From: Plantibacter sp. ME-Dv--P-122b
Lineage (GTDB): Bacteria; Actinomycetota; Actinomycetes; Actinomycetales; Microbacteriaceae
Direction of reading: 5' to 3'
DNA: 64,000 nucleotides
Assembly: GCF_030209375.1 (NCBI RefSeq)
Contig: NZ_JARVSC010000004.1
Coordinates: forward strand, 176,787 to 240,786
Position numbers and translations under genes: made by a program. Below, one piece after another: positions 56,464-64,000 of this stretch. Position 1 is the first letter of the stretch. The number at the start of each line of letters is the position of its first letter. Below the pieces are notes generated by a model, which was not told the origin of the DNA, searched no databases, and saw nothing but the letters and a program-made list of their open reading frames with translations.

Positions 56464-56706
56464 ATGACCACGATCTACCAGAACCCCCACCGAACCAGCG
56501 ACGCCCGCCTCCTCGCGGCGCTCGTGTCGGCGACCTTCCTCGTCGACGCCCTGATCGCGTTCGGCATTGGATTCCTCCCTGGCGTCTCGGGGACGGACGG
56601 CGGAGCCATGGTGGCGACGGCGACGATCCTCACCGCGATCCTCTTCGCGGTGCAGTTCGTGGTCGTCGTCGTTCTCGCGCGCCTCGCACGAGCATCCATC
56701 GCCTGA
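56464..56706 (+). CDS. small two-helix membrane protein
   Basis: An 80-aa protein with two transmembrane segments (about 17-37 and 50-73). The ATG at 56464 lies 6 bp after TATATT, so it is probably leaderless. No family recognised. It is followed 78 bp later by the LARTG surface protein gene. Confidence 0.7.
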   Translation: MTTIYQNPHRTSDARLLAALVSATFLVDALIAFGIGFLPGVSGTDGGAMVATATILTAILFAVQFVVVVVLARLARASIA

Positions 56707-56784
56707 CCCTCAACCTGACCTCGACCCGGTGGCCATCGCCCCGTGGTCTGCGGCGGCCCGAAACCGCCAGATCGGAGCACCATC

Positions 56785-58083
56785 ATGCGTGACCGCAATC
56801 ACGATCGGACCCCGAATCCGATCCTCGAAGCGCCAGCAGACCCGGCACGACGTGGCTCGGGCAGGAGCGCCTGGGCGATCGCCGCGGCGACCGCCCTCTC
56901 GCTGCTCGTCCTCGCCGCCCCGCAGTCCGCTTCCGCGGCGGCCGTCATCGACCCCATCAGTGACGGCCGCGCCGGCGAAGGCCTCGTCATGTCGTTCTCC
57001 ACCGGCGAGACGGGCACGCTCGTCGTCACCGCCCCGGAGCACGCGACCATCGGCATCGTGACGACCGGTGGGTGCGACACCCGCTCTGCCGCCCAAGTCC
57101 GCTGCGGCACGGACTCGAAGGTCTGGACGTCCGAACTCATGGCCACGATGCGGATCGACCCGGACGCCCCGGTCGGTACGTTGGCAGGTGGGTCGGTCGC
57201 CTTCGAGGTGGGCGGGACCGTGGTCGCATCGACGCCCTTCACGCTCGACGTGCTCCCGCCGCATCGCACCCAGGCCGAGGCCGGGCAGACGCTCACCATG
57301 GAGGTGCCGGTCAACGGCGGTGTCTCCGGGGTCATGCGGTTCACCGCTCCCGAGCAGACGCTCATCGTGGGGACCGGAGCGCCGAACTGTGTCGTTGCCC
57401 CCGATGGGTCGACGGCCGACTGTGGCACGAACGGCAGCATCTGGGAGGGGGTGCAGACCGTCGATCTCGCGGTCGACGATGCAGCCGGCTACGGCACCCT
57501 CCGAGGCGGCACCATGGGCTTCGTCCAGGGCGGTCAGCTCGTGTCGACCACCCCGTTCGAGCTCGAGCTCACGCCCGCCGTCGCGACCATCACCGCACCG
57601 ATCGACGGCGTTCTCGCGCCCGACGCGACGTTGAGCGGGACCGCGCCCGTCGGCACGGAGGTCGAGATCGAGGTCGACGGTCTCCCGATCGGGACAGCGG
57701 ACGCGACGATCGACGACACCTGGGCCTTCCAGCCGACCGAGTCGCTCGCCGAGGGAACGCACACCGTGACGGTCCGTGCCCGTGCCGGCGGACTCGTCAG
57801 CCCCGCGACGGACCTCGTCGTCACCGTCGTGGCCCTTGTGGAACCGGTCGCGCCCGAGGTCCCCGGCGTTCCGGAGGGCCCAGCGCTTCCGGGTGGGCAG
57901 CAGGCGGAGCCCGCACCCGCGACCACGGTCGATGTCGGATCGTCGGGTCGAGCCGGCGACGCCACGCTCGCGCGGACCGGCGCCGACACGGCCCCCTTCG
58001 CGCTCGCGATCGCGTTGCTGGTCGGAGGTGCGGTCGTGGGTGCCGTCGGCGTCACCCGCGCTCGCGTGAAGCGCCTCGGCTGA
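56785..58083 (+). CDS. cell-wall sorted surface protein (LARTG) with Ig-like domain
   Basis: A 432-aa secreted protein. After a hydrophobic signal helix (about 30-53, ending PQSASAAAV) come two repeats of about 115 residues with paired cysteines (CDTRSAAQVRC; NCVVAPDGSTADC), then a bacterial Ig-like domain (TITAPIDGVLAPDATLSGTAPVGTEV...), a Pro/Glu linker, and a C-terminal sorting signal LARTG, hydrophobic helix and RARVKR tail. The Lx(R/x)TG pattern is a sortase E-type signal. The protein is probably displayed on the wall; the ligand is unknown. Confidence 0.87.
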   Translation: MRDRNHDRTPNPILEAPADPARRGSGRSAWAIAAATALSLLVLAAPQSASAAAVIDPISDGRAGEGLVMSFSTGETGTLVVTAPEHATIGIVTTGGCDTRSAAQVRCGTDSKVWTSELMATMRIDPDAPVGTLAGGSVAFEVGGTVVASTPFTLDVLPPHRTQAEAGQTLTMEVPVNGGVSGVMRFTAPEQTLIVGTGAPNCVVAPDGSTADCGTNGSIWEGVQTVDLAVDDAAGYGTLRGGTMGFVQGGQLVSTTPFELELTPAVATITAPIDGVLAPDATLSGTAPVGTEVEIEVDGLPIGTADATIDDTWAFQPTESLAEGTHTVTVRARAGGLVSPATDLVVTVVALVEPVAPEVPGVPEGPALPGGQQAEPAPATTVDVGSSGRAGDATLARTGADTAPFALAIALLVGGAVVGAVGVTRARVKRLG

Positions 58084-58122
58084 GTCGAGCCGACCTTCGT
58101 GGCGGCGCCGGTGTCGCGCGGG

Positions 58123-59127
58123 TCAGAAGCGGATCTGCGTCTTCGGCCCGGTCCCGGCCGCCCGGGGGAGTCCCTCGGCGAGCACCCGTGGAACCTCGTC
58201 CAGCGTGATCACGGAGCCGATCAGCCGGCGGACCGTGTCGCCCATGGTCGCGAACCGCCGCGCCGCCTCGTCGATGTCGGCCGAGCCGCCGAGGACCGCG
58301 TGGACGGTGGCGTCGAGGGCGATGAGTCTTCCCGACGGGAGTCCGGCGTCGCCGCCGGGCACGCCGAGCAGTGCGATGCGGGCGCCCGCAGTGGCGTTGT
58401 CGAGGAGGCGATGGGTGACCTCCGCCGACCCTGTCGCCTCGATGATCACGTCGAAGCGCTCGTCGCCGAGGTCGGCCGGATCGCGGGTCTCGAGGCCGAA
58501 CCCCGCCACGAAGCTCCGGTCGGAGTCGCGACGTGCGGCGACCGCCACGCTGGCTCCGGTGTCGGTGGCGAAGAGCGCGGCGAGCATGCCGAGGGTGCCG
58601 GCGCCCCAGACGAGCACCCGGTCGCCGGGGCCGACCGCCGTGAGTCGGACGCCGCGCAGGGAGCACGATGCCGGCTCGACCATCGCGCCGAGGTCCGCGT
58701 CGACCCCGTCCGGAAGACGATGGACGGCCCGTTCGGGCACGACGAGGAGTTCCGCGAGGGCTCCGTCCAGCTGCCCGAGGACGCCGAGTTCGAGGTGGTC
58801 GGGACAATGGTGGTGTCGGCCCGTGGTGCAGAGCGTGCAGACGCCGCAGCCGATGAAGGTGTCGCCCGTGACGAGATCGCCCGGTGCGGATCCGGTGACG
58901 CCGTCGCCCACCGAGACCACCCGACCGGCCCACTCGTGGCCGGGCTGGAGCGGCAGGGTCGTCCGTCCGTCGGCGAGGTACGGCATGGTGGCTCGGAAGA
59001 GCGCGACGTCGGTGCCGCAGAGTCCGGCGCGCTCGATGCGGATGAGGACCTCACCGGGACCAGCCTGCGGGTCCGGTCGGTCGATGATGGCCGCCTCGCC
59101 CGGTGCGGTAATGAGTAGGGCTCTCAT
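58123..59127 (-). CDS. zinc-dependent medium-chain alcohol dehydrogenase
   Basis: A 334-aa MDR dehydrogenase. The catalytic zinc site is in LCGTDVALF (Cys37) and GHEWAGRV (His65-Glu66), and the structural zinc Cys set lies in GCGVCTLCTTGRHHHC. The NAD loop is VWGAGTLGMLAALFA. It resembles threonine or sorbitol dehydrogenases; the substrate is unassigned. A cluster of inverted repeats lies upstream at 59213-59341. Confidence 0.92.
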   Translation of the reverse strand: MRALLITAPGEAAIIDRPDPQAGPGEVLIRIERAGLCGTDVALFRATMPYLADGRTTLPLQPGHEWAGRVVSVGDGVTGSAPGDLVTGDTFIGCGVCTLCTTGRHHHCPDHLELGVLGQLDGALAELLVVPERAVHRLPDGVDADLGAMVEPASCSLRGVRLTAVGPGDRVLVWGAGTLGMLAALFATDTGASVAVAARRDSDRSFVAGFGLETRDPADLGDERFDVIIEATGSAEVTHRLLDNATAGARIALLGVPGGDAGLPSGRLIALDATVHAVLGGSADIDEAARRFATMGDTVRRLIGSVITLDEVPRVLAEGLPRAAGTGPKTQIRF

Positions 59128-59212
59128 GCGGTCTCCTCGTCGTGACGGCGCTCGGTCAGAGCGTAGCGCCGGAGCGTCGTGGTCTCCGGGATGACGAGGT
59201 TCCTCGTGGGCA

Positions 59213-59277
59213 CTTCGACAGGCTCAGTGACCGGGGGAGGTTCGCCGGAGGTGTTCCGGTCCCTGAGCTTGTCGAGG
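59213..59277. repeat. inverted pair of REP-like elements
   Basis: CTTCGACAGGCTCAGTGACCGG at 59213-59234 faces CCGGTCCCTGAGCTTGTCGAGG at 59256-59277. A 36-bp direct repeat follows, at 59233-59268 and 59306-59341, with five mismatches. The 239-bp gap between the two minus-strand genes holds these repeats and no gene. Confidence 0.8.
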
Positions 59278-59305
59278 GGCGGCTCGGTTGGGGCGCCTCG
59301 GCGGT

Positions 59306-59341
59306 CGGGGGAGGTTCACCGGAGACATTCCGGTCCCCGAG
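59306..59341. repeat. second copy of the 36-bp direct repeat
   Basis: It matches 59233-59268 (GGGGGAGGTTC, then CCGGAG, then TTCCGGTCCC). Non-coding, just downstream of the serine hydrolase stop. Confidence 0.65.
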
Positions 59342-59366
59342 CACGCTCCGGTCCCTGCGCCTCAGC

Positions 59367-60839
59367 TCACCAGGACGACTTGCCCCCGCCCTCGACGACC
59401 GCACTCGGTCGCTGCACCTCGGCGAGACGGGAGGTCCGGAGCGGTGTCGTCTCCCACCAGGCGTCGAAGGTGCCGGCCGCAGGGTCGATCTCGACGTGCA
59501 GGCGGTGCGGTGTCTCGATGAAGATCGCATCGACACGGAGGACCCGCGCTCCCTCCTCGCCCCCGGTGCCCCAGGCGGCACTCGCCACGATCGGACCGTG
59601 GGTCCGCCAGGCGCCGACACCGGGGACGAGCTCCACCCGGTCGTCGCCCTCGTGTACGACCAGCACGACGTCGTCACCCTCTCCCGCCGTCACCTCGAGC
59701 GCCGTCAGCTGCGCCAGACCGGTATCGGCGGCGGCTGCGAACGTCCGTCCGACGAGCTCGCGCAGGGACGCGCCCGCGCCGGTCTCGTCCGACGCGTCGA
59801 GCGGCGGCAGGGCGAGCCCCGCCAGGCGGGCGAGCAACGCCTGATCGGCGTCCGAGTTCGGACCGCGGCCTGAGTCGCCGCCCTCGCCTGCCCCGAAGGC
59901 CGGCAGCAGGTGCTCCCACGCGGCGTTCAGCACGGCCTGCATGTCGAGACTCTGCCCGGTGATCGCCAGGACGACGTCGTGCTCCGGCAGGACGACGCAG
60001 TACTGACCGTAGGCGCCGTCGCCGCGGAACCCGTGCCGAGCCATCCAGAACTGGAACCCGTAGCCCTGCGCCCAGTCCGACTCCGGGTCGTCGCCGTTCG
60101 CGATATGGGATCGTGTCGCCTCGGCGACCCAGGCGGCCGGCAGTAGCTGCCGACCCTCCCACTCGCCGCCCTGCAGGTAGAGCTGGCCGAGCGCGGCGAT
60201 CGCCTCCGTCGTCGCGTGCAGGCCGCTGTACCCGAGCTCGAAGCCCTCGTCGTCGCGCTGCCAGTCGAAGTCGCCGATGCCCAGCGGCTCGAGCAGCCGT
60301 GGTCGCAGGTAGTCGGTGAGCGTCCCGCCCGTCACGCGCTGGACGATCGTCGCGGCCGTGTAGGTGCAGGGCTGGTTGTACGCGAAGACGGTTCCCGGGT
60401 CCTCGTCGGGCGGGAGGAGCAGGAATCCGCGGACGAGGTTCGTCGGGTCGATCGCAGCGGCGCGCATGATCGTCTCCTCGCGGTGGCCGCTCGCCATCGC
60501 GAGCACATGGCGCACGAGCATGGCGCGGCTGCGGGGGTCCGTGATCTCGGCGTCGAGCTCCGGAAAGTGGCTGATGATCGTGTCGTCGAGTCCGAGCAGG
60601 CCCTCCTCGACGGCGAGGCCGACGGCGGTCGAGGTGAAGCTCTTGCTCAGCGAGTACAGCAGGTGCACCCGATCAGCCGAGTACGGTGCCCACCAACCCT
60701 CGGCGACGACGTTCCCATGGCGCAGGACCATCAGGCTGTGCGGTTCGACGTTCGGTGTGTGCTCGAGGGCGGTGATGAACGCCTCGATCCCGGCGGCGTC
60801 GACGTGCTGGGCGGACGGAGTGCTTCGCTGCAGGCTCAT
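59367..60839 (-). CDS. serine hydrolase of the beta-lactamase/class C family
   Basis: A 490-aa protein with catalytic Ser63 and Lys66 in YSLSKSFTS, the Tyr motif in AYNQPCTY, and the class-C fold through about residue 360 (GYSGLHATTEAIAALGQLYL). A C-terminal domain of about 130 residues follows, as in DUF3471-containing esterases. No signal peptide, so it acts inside the cell, probably as an esterase or D-amino-acid/peptide hydrolase. ATG 60837-60839 is the most probable start. Confidence 0.9.
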   Translation of the reverse strand: MSLQRSTPSAQHVDAAGIEAFITALEHTPNVEPHSLMVLRHGNVVAEGWWAPYSADRVHLLYSLSKSFTSTAVGLAVEEGLLGLDDTIISHFPELDAEITDPRSRAMLVRHVLAMASGHREETIMRAAAIDPTNLVRGFLLLPPDEDPGTVFAYNQPCTYTAATIVQRVTGGTLTDYLRPRLLEPLGIGDFDWQRDDEGFELGYSGLHATTEAIAALGQLYLQGGEWEGRQLLPAAWVAEATRSHIANGDDPESDWAQGYGFQFWMARHGFRGDGAYGQYCVVLPEHDVVLAITGQSLDMQAVLNAAWEHLLPAFGAGEGGDSGRGPNSDADQALLARLAGLALPPLDASDETGAGASLRELVGRTFAAAADTGLAQLTALEVTAGEGDDVVLVVHEGDDRVELVPGVGAWRTHGPIVASAAWGTGGEEGARVLRVDAIFIETPHRLHVEIDPAAGTFDAWWETTPLRTSRLAEVQRPSAVVEGGGKSSW

Positions 60840-60882
60840 CCCTCCATGCTGCCATCTGCCGGCGGTCGGATCGACCCGATGC

Positions 60883-61167
60883 TCAGTCCTGGTCGGCGTC
60901 GAGCTGATCGCGGAGTCCCTGGTTGATGTCCTCGAGATCGAGCACGCGAGCGATGCCGGCGAGGTTGACGCCGTCGTCACGGAGATCGGTGACGCGCTTG
61001 AGTCGCTCGATGTCGTCCTCGCTGTAGCGACGGGTGCCGCCCTCGGTCCGGGACGGGGTGAGGAGGCCTTTGCTCTCGAAGAGTCGCAGCGACGCCTCCG
61101 GAACGCCGGCGAGTTGGGCCGCGACGGCGATGCCGTACACGGGTGTCGCACCGTCTCGATCAGCCAT
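60883..61167 (-). CDS. hspR: MerR/HspR-like regulator
   Basis: A 94-aa protein: VYGIAVAAQLAGVPEASLRLFESKGLLTPSRTEGGTRRYSEDDIERLKRVTDL, the MerR winged helix with a short C-terminal coiled coil and no metal site. It is the size and pattern of HspR, which represses heat-shock genes, and it faces the hsp20 gene. A perfect 8-bp inverted repeat sits between. The typical HspR HAIR element (CTTGAGT-N7-ACTCAAG) is absent, so the symbol is tentative. Confidence 0.75.
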   Translation of the reverse strand: MADRDGATPVYGIAVAAQLAGVPEASLRLFESKGLLTPSRTEGGTRRYSEDDIERLKRVTDLRDDGVNLAGIARVLDLEDINQGLRDQLDADQD

Positions 61168-61240
61168 GCTTGAGATTTCCTTTGAACGGGTTGCATCGGA
61201 TCAGGTTTCGGATGTATAAAAAATCTACACCACGAAGTGC

Positions 61241-61259
61241 AGATCCGAACCTCGGATCT
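61241..61259. promoter_or_regulatory. candidate MerR/HspR operator upstream of hsp20
   Basis: AGATCCGA-ACC-TCGGATCT, a perfect 8-bp inverted repeat with a 3-bp spacer, 68 bp before the hsp20 start and about 30 bp after a TATAAA stretch. Function is inferred from position. Confidence 0.6.
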
Positions 61260-61326
61260 CCCACTTCCGAGATGCGTCAACAGATGAGCCCGACCCGACG
61301 TCGGGCGACAGGGAAGGAGAACACTC

Positions 61327-61752
61327 ATGGCAATGACCCTCGACCCCATCAGCCAGCTGGACCGATTCGCGGCCTCCGTACTGGACTCCGTGCGCGCACC
61401 CCGTCCCATGCCGGTGGACCTCTTCCGTGACGGCGACCGGTACATGATGGTCGCCGACCTCCCCGGCATCGACCCCGGGTCCATCGACGTCGACGTCGAC
61501 GGTGGTCAGCTCACCATCCGCGCTCAGCGCACGGCCGACAGTCGCGAGGGTGTCCGCTGGCTCGCCCGCGAGCGCGGAGGCGGCCACTTCCTTCGGCAGT
61601 TCACCCTCGGCGAGGGCGTCGACCTCGACGGGATCACCGCGTCCTACGACAGCGGTGTGCTCTCCGTGATCATCCCGGTGAGCGAGCGCGCGAAGCCGCG
61701 GAAGATCACCGTCGACTCCACGACCGATCACCCGCAGTCGATCAACGCCTGA
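61327..61752 (+). CDS. Hsp20/alpha-crystallin family small heat-shock protein
   Basis: A 141-aa sHSP: PVDLFRDGDRYMMVADLPGIDPGSIDVDVDGGQLTIRAQR opens the alpha-crystallin domain and YDSGVLSVIIPVSERAKPRKI is its last beta strands (G-V-L motif). It binds unfolding proteins to prevent aggregation. The ATG has AAGGAGAACA, a strong start, and a stable hairpin terminator follows at 61787. It is probably repressed by the divergent MerR/HspR-like protein. Confidence 0.94.
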   Translation: MAMTLDPISQLDRFAASVLDSVRAPRPMPVDLFRDGDRYMMVADLPGIDPGSIDVDVDGGQLTIRAQRTADSREGVRWLARERGGGHFLRQFTLGEGVDLDGITASYDSGVLSVIIPVSERAKPRKITVDSTTDHPQSINA

Positions 61753-61786
61753 ACCGGGATCGACACTCGTCCGAGTCGAACGAATC

Positions 61787-61821
61787 GAACGCCCCGCCCA
61801 CGATCCGTGGGTGGGGCGTTC
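61787..61821 (+). terminator. hsp20 terminator
   Basis: GAACGCCCCGCCCACG pairs with CGTGGGTGGGGCGTTC (15 of 16) around a 3-nt loop, 35 bp after the hsp20 stop, with a short T-containing tail. Confidence 0.85.
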
Positions 61822-61856
61822 GTCCGTGGGCGGCCCGGCGTCGGCATACTGGGGGC

Positions 61857-62183
61857 ATGTCCCGCGTCCAACGGATCCTCGCCGCGTCAGCCATGCTCGT
61901 GATCGCCGCGCTCGGGCTGTTGGTCGCGGCGACGCAGACCACGATGACCTGGTACCAGGCTCCGGGCGCCGACGGCATGGCGACGAAACAGATCGCCGTG
62001 TTCGAACCGGCGGTGGTCGGCACCGTGATCGCCGCCGTGGCGGTGCTCGCGCTCCTGGTCCACCTGATCCTCGTGATCCGCCGTGCCGTGCCTCGCATGC
62101 AGTGGGTCGTCGCCATGGCGCTCACCGTCGTCGCCGTGATCGCCGCGGTCCTCGTGTCCATCGCGGACCGGCCGGTGTTCTAG
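61857..62183 (+). CDS. small membrane protein, three helices
   Basis: A 108-aa protein with three predicted transmembrane helices (about 5-25, 47-72, 80-101), a short extracytoplasmic loop (QTTMTWYQAPGADGM) and no recognised family. The ATG lies 17 bp beyond the GTGGGCGGCCC stretch with no strong Shine-Dalgarno; the coding pattern is clear. It converges on the lipoprotein gene. Confidence 0.78.
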   Translation: MSRVQRILAASAMLVIAALGLLVAATQTTMTWYQAPGADGMATKQIAVFEPAVVGTVIAAVAVLALLVHLILVIRRAVPRMQWVVAMALTVVAVIAAVLVSIADRPVF

Positions 62184-62195
62184 CGCACGTCGACC

Positions 62196-63182
62196 TCAGC
62201 CGAGCAGCTCGGCCAGCAAGGCCTGAGTTGTCTCCTCGCTCGCCCCGGGGGCCTGCAGACGCACCCAGTCATCGCCACGCCGAGCGTGCGCCGAGTGCTC
62301 GCTCCCAGCCGCATCCACGGCGCCGACCGGACTGTCCTCGCGGAACACCCACGCGCCTCCGGAGAGTACCGTGAACCGGACGAGCTCGCGGGAGTCCGCG
62401 GACAACAGTCGGCAGTCGAGTCCGCCGACCCGCTGGAGCGAGTCCTGCACGAGGTGGTAGCTCGGTGTCGCGGTGCTCACGTAGCTCGCGCCGGTGGCGG
62501 CTGCGCCGAGGTGCGCCGCCGCGGTGTCCACCGGGAGTGCAGCGGCACAGGACCGCGAGGTGGATCCTGACGACGGCGGTGGCCCGGCGGGCGCCGGAGG
62601 CGGGGCCACCGCGAGTACTGCCCGAGCCAGTTCCTCCGTGCGCACGCCGCTCGGGTCGTCGACCCCTGCCGCATCGACCTCGATGAACCGCTCGCCGTCG
62701 AGGGCGTGGACGGAGCATCCGCCGTCCGAGCACATCGTCCCGTTGATCTCGCCGACCGTCTCGCTCCAGTCGGTGTGCTCGTACCAGTGGTTGAAGGTGG
62801 CCCAGTGGTCGACACCGTCTCCGACGAGTCGGACGGTCAGTGAGGTGCCGTCCGCTTCGTCGGCCCAGGCGCAGACGGTCCCGCCGTCCTGCAGGACCGG
62901 GGCGTCGTCGATGGTGAGCGGTTGCGGCGCGGCTGGGGCTCCGAGGAACGATGCGACGCTCGCGGGTGGGACGAGCGCGTCGCAGGCGAGCCCGGGGAAG
63001 GCGGGCGTCGGCAGGGGTGGAAGCGACGCCGGTGAATTCGGTGCGGATCCGGCCGGAGTCTCGGTGGGAACCCCTGACAGTGGCGCGCTACACGCCGTGA
63101 GGACGCCCAGTAGCGCGGCGATCGTGAGGACACGTGCGCCACGTGCGATCGCGGGCGCCGTCCGACTCAGCCCACTGCTCAT
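62196..63182 (-). CDS. lipoprotein with internally duplicated DUF3558-like domain
   Basis: A 328-aa lipoprotein with lipobox LTAC (Cys31). A Pro/Ser linker precedes two similar modules: one at about 63-190 (LACDALVPPASVASFLGAP ... CAWADEADG) and one at about 215-325 (SCAAALPVDTAAAHLGAAA ... LDCRLLSADS). Each carries a C...C pair and the LGA strand, as in DUF3558-type actinobacterial lipoproteins. The duplication suggests a dimer-like cell-surface binding protein. It overlaps the SseB-like gene by 4 bp, so the two are coupled. Confidence 0.83.
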   Translation of the reverse strand: MSSGLSRTAPAIARGARVLTIAALLGVLTACSAPLSGVPTETPAGSAPNSPASLPPLPTPAFPGLACDALVPPASVASFLGAPAAPQPLTIDDAPVLQDGGTVCAWADEADGTSLTVRLVGDGVDHWATFNHWYEHTDWSETVGEINGTMCSDGGCSVHALDGERFIEVDAAGVDDPSGVRTEELARAVLAVAPPPAPAGPPPSSGSTSRSCAAALPVDTAAAHLGAAATGASYVSTATPSYHLVQDSLQRVGGLDCRLLSADSRELVRFTVLSGGAWVFREDSPVGAVDAAGSEHSAHARRGDDWVRLQAPGASEETTQALLAELLG

Positions 63183-63934
63183 CGTCGCCGGAACAGCCCT
63201 CGCTTGCGGCGGTGGAACGGCGGGACGCTGCTCAGGAGGTGCTTCGCGCCCGGCGCCACGTACATGACGTCGATCGGCACGCTCGCCGAGTAGGTCGCGA
63301 GGGCCCGTGCGAGCGGACCGCTGATCGTCTCGCGGGCGGTCGGGGCGCCGACGATCACGAGGAGGTAGCACTCGTCGAAGGTGCCGCCCTCCTGCGGGGT
63401 GACCTTCCAGCCCAGCACCGCTTCGTCGACCTCGCCGTGCTCGGCGAGGACCGTGGTCAGCGTCTCGGTCATCCCCGGAGGGATGCGAGCCGGCTGTCCG
63501 ACCATGACCTGGGTCTCGCGCTCAACCACGCGTGGCGTGAGCATTGCCTCGCCGTCGAGCAGCTGAGCGATCTCGCCGGGCAGGAACTCCTTGCCGTGCG
63601 TGGAATGCGGGTTCAGGACCAGTCTCGCGCCCCGGGTCATCTGCCACAGGACACGACAGGGGAGGGTGAGGAGGTTCCGTTCGAACGTCGGAACGACCTC
63701 GAGCGTCTCGCGGACGCGCGCCTCGGAGGTGTAGAACGGCTGCACCGAACTGCCGTCCGCGTCGAGGAGATCCGCCAGGGTCGCCATGCCGTCATCCGTC
63801 ACGGTCCCCGCCACGATCACGGTGCTCTCGAGGAGCGCCGTCAGGAACGCGGGTGCGTTCGAGCGGTCGTTCGCGGCTGCGGCGAGGAGGGCTTCGATGT
63901 CGGGGGCGTCGGGTGCGTCGTCGGCGGCAGGCAT
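63179..63934 (-). CDS. SseB-family protein
   Basis: A 251-aa protein with the SseB N-terminal domain (about 15-135: AFLTALLESTVIVAGTVTDDG, QPFYTSEARVRETLEV, LVLNPHSTHGKEFLPGEIAQLLDG) and an SseB C-terminal domain (about 150-240: AVLGWKVTPQEGGTFDECYLLVIVGA). SseB relatives are known only by a serine-sensitivity phenotype in E. coli. It ends in a basic cluster (RRKRGLFRRR). Its coupling to the lipoprotein gene suggests an envelope-related partner role, which is inference. Confidence 0.85.
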   Translation of the reverse strand: MPAADDAPDAPDIEALLAAAANDRSNAPAFLTALLESTVIVAGTVTDDGMATLADLLDADGSSVQPFYTSEARVRETLEVVPTFERNLLTLPCRVLWQMTRGARLVLNPHSTHGKEFLPGEIAQLLDGEAMLTPRVVERETQVMVGQPARIPPGMTETLTTVLAEHGEVDEAVLGWKVTPQEGGTFDECYLLVIVGAPTARETISGPLARALATYSASVPIDVMYVAPGAKHLLSSVPPFHRRKRGLFRRR

Positions 63935-63984
63935 GCCAGCAGCGTATCCCGGTCGCGCGGGGGAGGTGCGGCTCCGTGCAGCCG

Positions 63985-64000
63985 CCCCCCCCCCCCCCCC
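63985..64000. other. 16-base C homopolymer at the window end
   Basis: The last 16 bases are all C. I cannot tell whether the run continues beyond the window. A run this long is rare in bacterial chromosomes and may be a contig end or sequencing artefact. Confidence 0.9.

Noticed and set aside
1..64000. tRNA, rRNA or complete insertion sequence
   Set aside because: No cloverleaf with a TTCGANNC T-loop plus CCA-type acceptor, no rRNA-like block, and no transposase-like protein found by reading both strands.

Overview
This 64 kb window is high-GC DNA (my estimate is near 70%) with dense, short-spaced genes, frequent GTG starts and many 4-bp ATGA/GTGA overlaps. It carries actinobacterial family signatures: a BioQ-type TetR regulator beside bioY, a Ter stress cluster with StiP/PRTase/CitE-like enzymes, DUF222-HNH protein remnants, an LARTG-type sortase substrate, and REP-like palindromes with the core TTCGACaGGCTCAGGGACC. 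This fits a member of the Microbacteriaceae or a close actinobacterial relative. I cannot assign a genus from the sequence alone. I saw no rRNA, tRNA, CRISPR array or complete mobile element.

Layout. 0-5 kb: the end of a histidine kinase and its NarL-type response regulator, a membrane acyltransferase, and a translationally coupled pair of CNNM/HlyC-type CBS membrane proteins. 5-14 kb: a tetR pseudogene, an FAD aromatic monooxygenase, a lipoprotein, a Cys-rich pentapeptide-repeat protein, small metabolic enzymes (ornithine cyclodeaminase-like, S51 peptidase, PEP mutase-like), a truncated kinase relic and several small membrane proteins. 14-26 kb: XRE/SDR divergent pair, GH2 beta-galactosidase divergent from a LacI regulator with two matching operators, ArsR/NAD-epimerase divergent pair, hydrolases, GNAT, DUF808, a Gln/Pro-rich membrane protein, and an 86-aa gene behind a perfect LexA box. 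26-31.5 kb: a molybdenum enzyme module (YdeP-type oxidoreductase and FdhD on the minus strand; MobA, DUF6457 and MoeA on the plus strand).

31.5-42.5 kb: the most system-like block. It is an eleven-gene minus-strand tellurium-resistance (Ter) cluster running terC, terD, terD, telA, an unknown helical protein, terD, an Ala/Pro-rich unknown, CitE-like lyase, PRTase, StiP/PRTase and HAD phosphatase, with a divergent MarR regulator and paired TAGTTGGT sites in the shared promoter. TerC, TerD and TelA probably form a membrane-linked Ca2+/stress-sensing complex. The four coupled enzymes look like a small biosynthetic pathway whose product is not known to me.

42.5-56 kb: GtrA and GT39 membrane proteins, a lipoprotein, a DUF222-HNH pseudogene, CsbD, a VIT1-family transporter, NhaA, and a biotin-uptake operon (bioY, AMP-ligase, thiolase, bioM, bioN, CHY zinc finger) facing a bioQ-like repressor whose promoter carries TGAAC-N3-GTTCA operators in a 15-bp ladder. 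55-64 kb: a MarR regulator, a non-specific nuclease, a cell-wall-sorted surface protein, a zinc alcohol dehydrogenase, a serine hydrolase, a HspR-like MerR regulator with Hsp20, a duplicated-domain lipoprotein and an SseB-family protein. The window ends in a run of 16 C residues.

Decay is visible in several places: the tetR, kinase, HNH and response-regulator relics, a possible lost stop in the acyltransferase, and a 4-residue gap in the response regulator's recognition helix.
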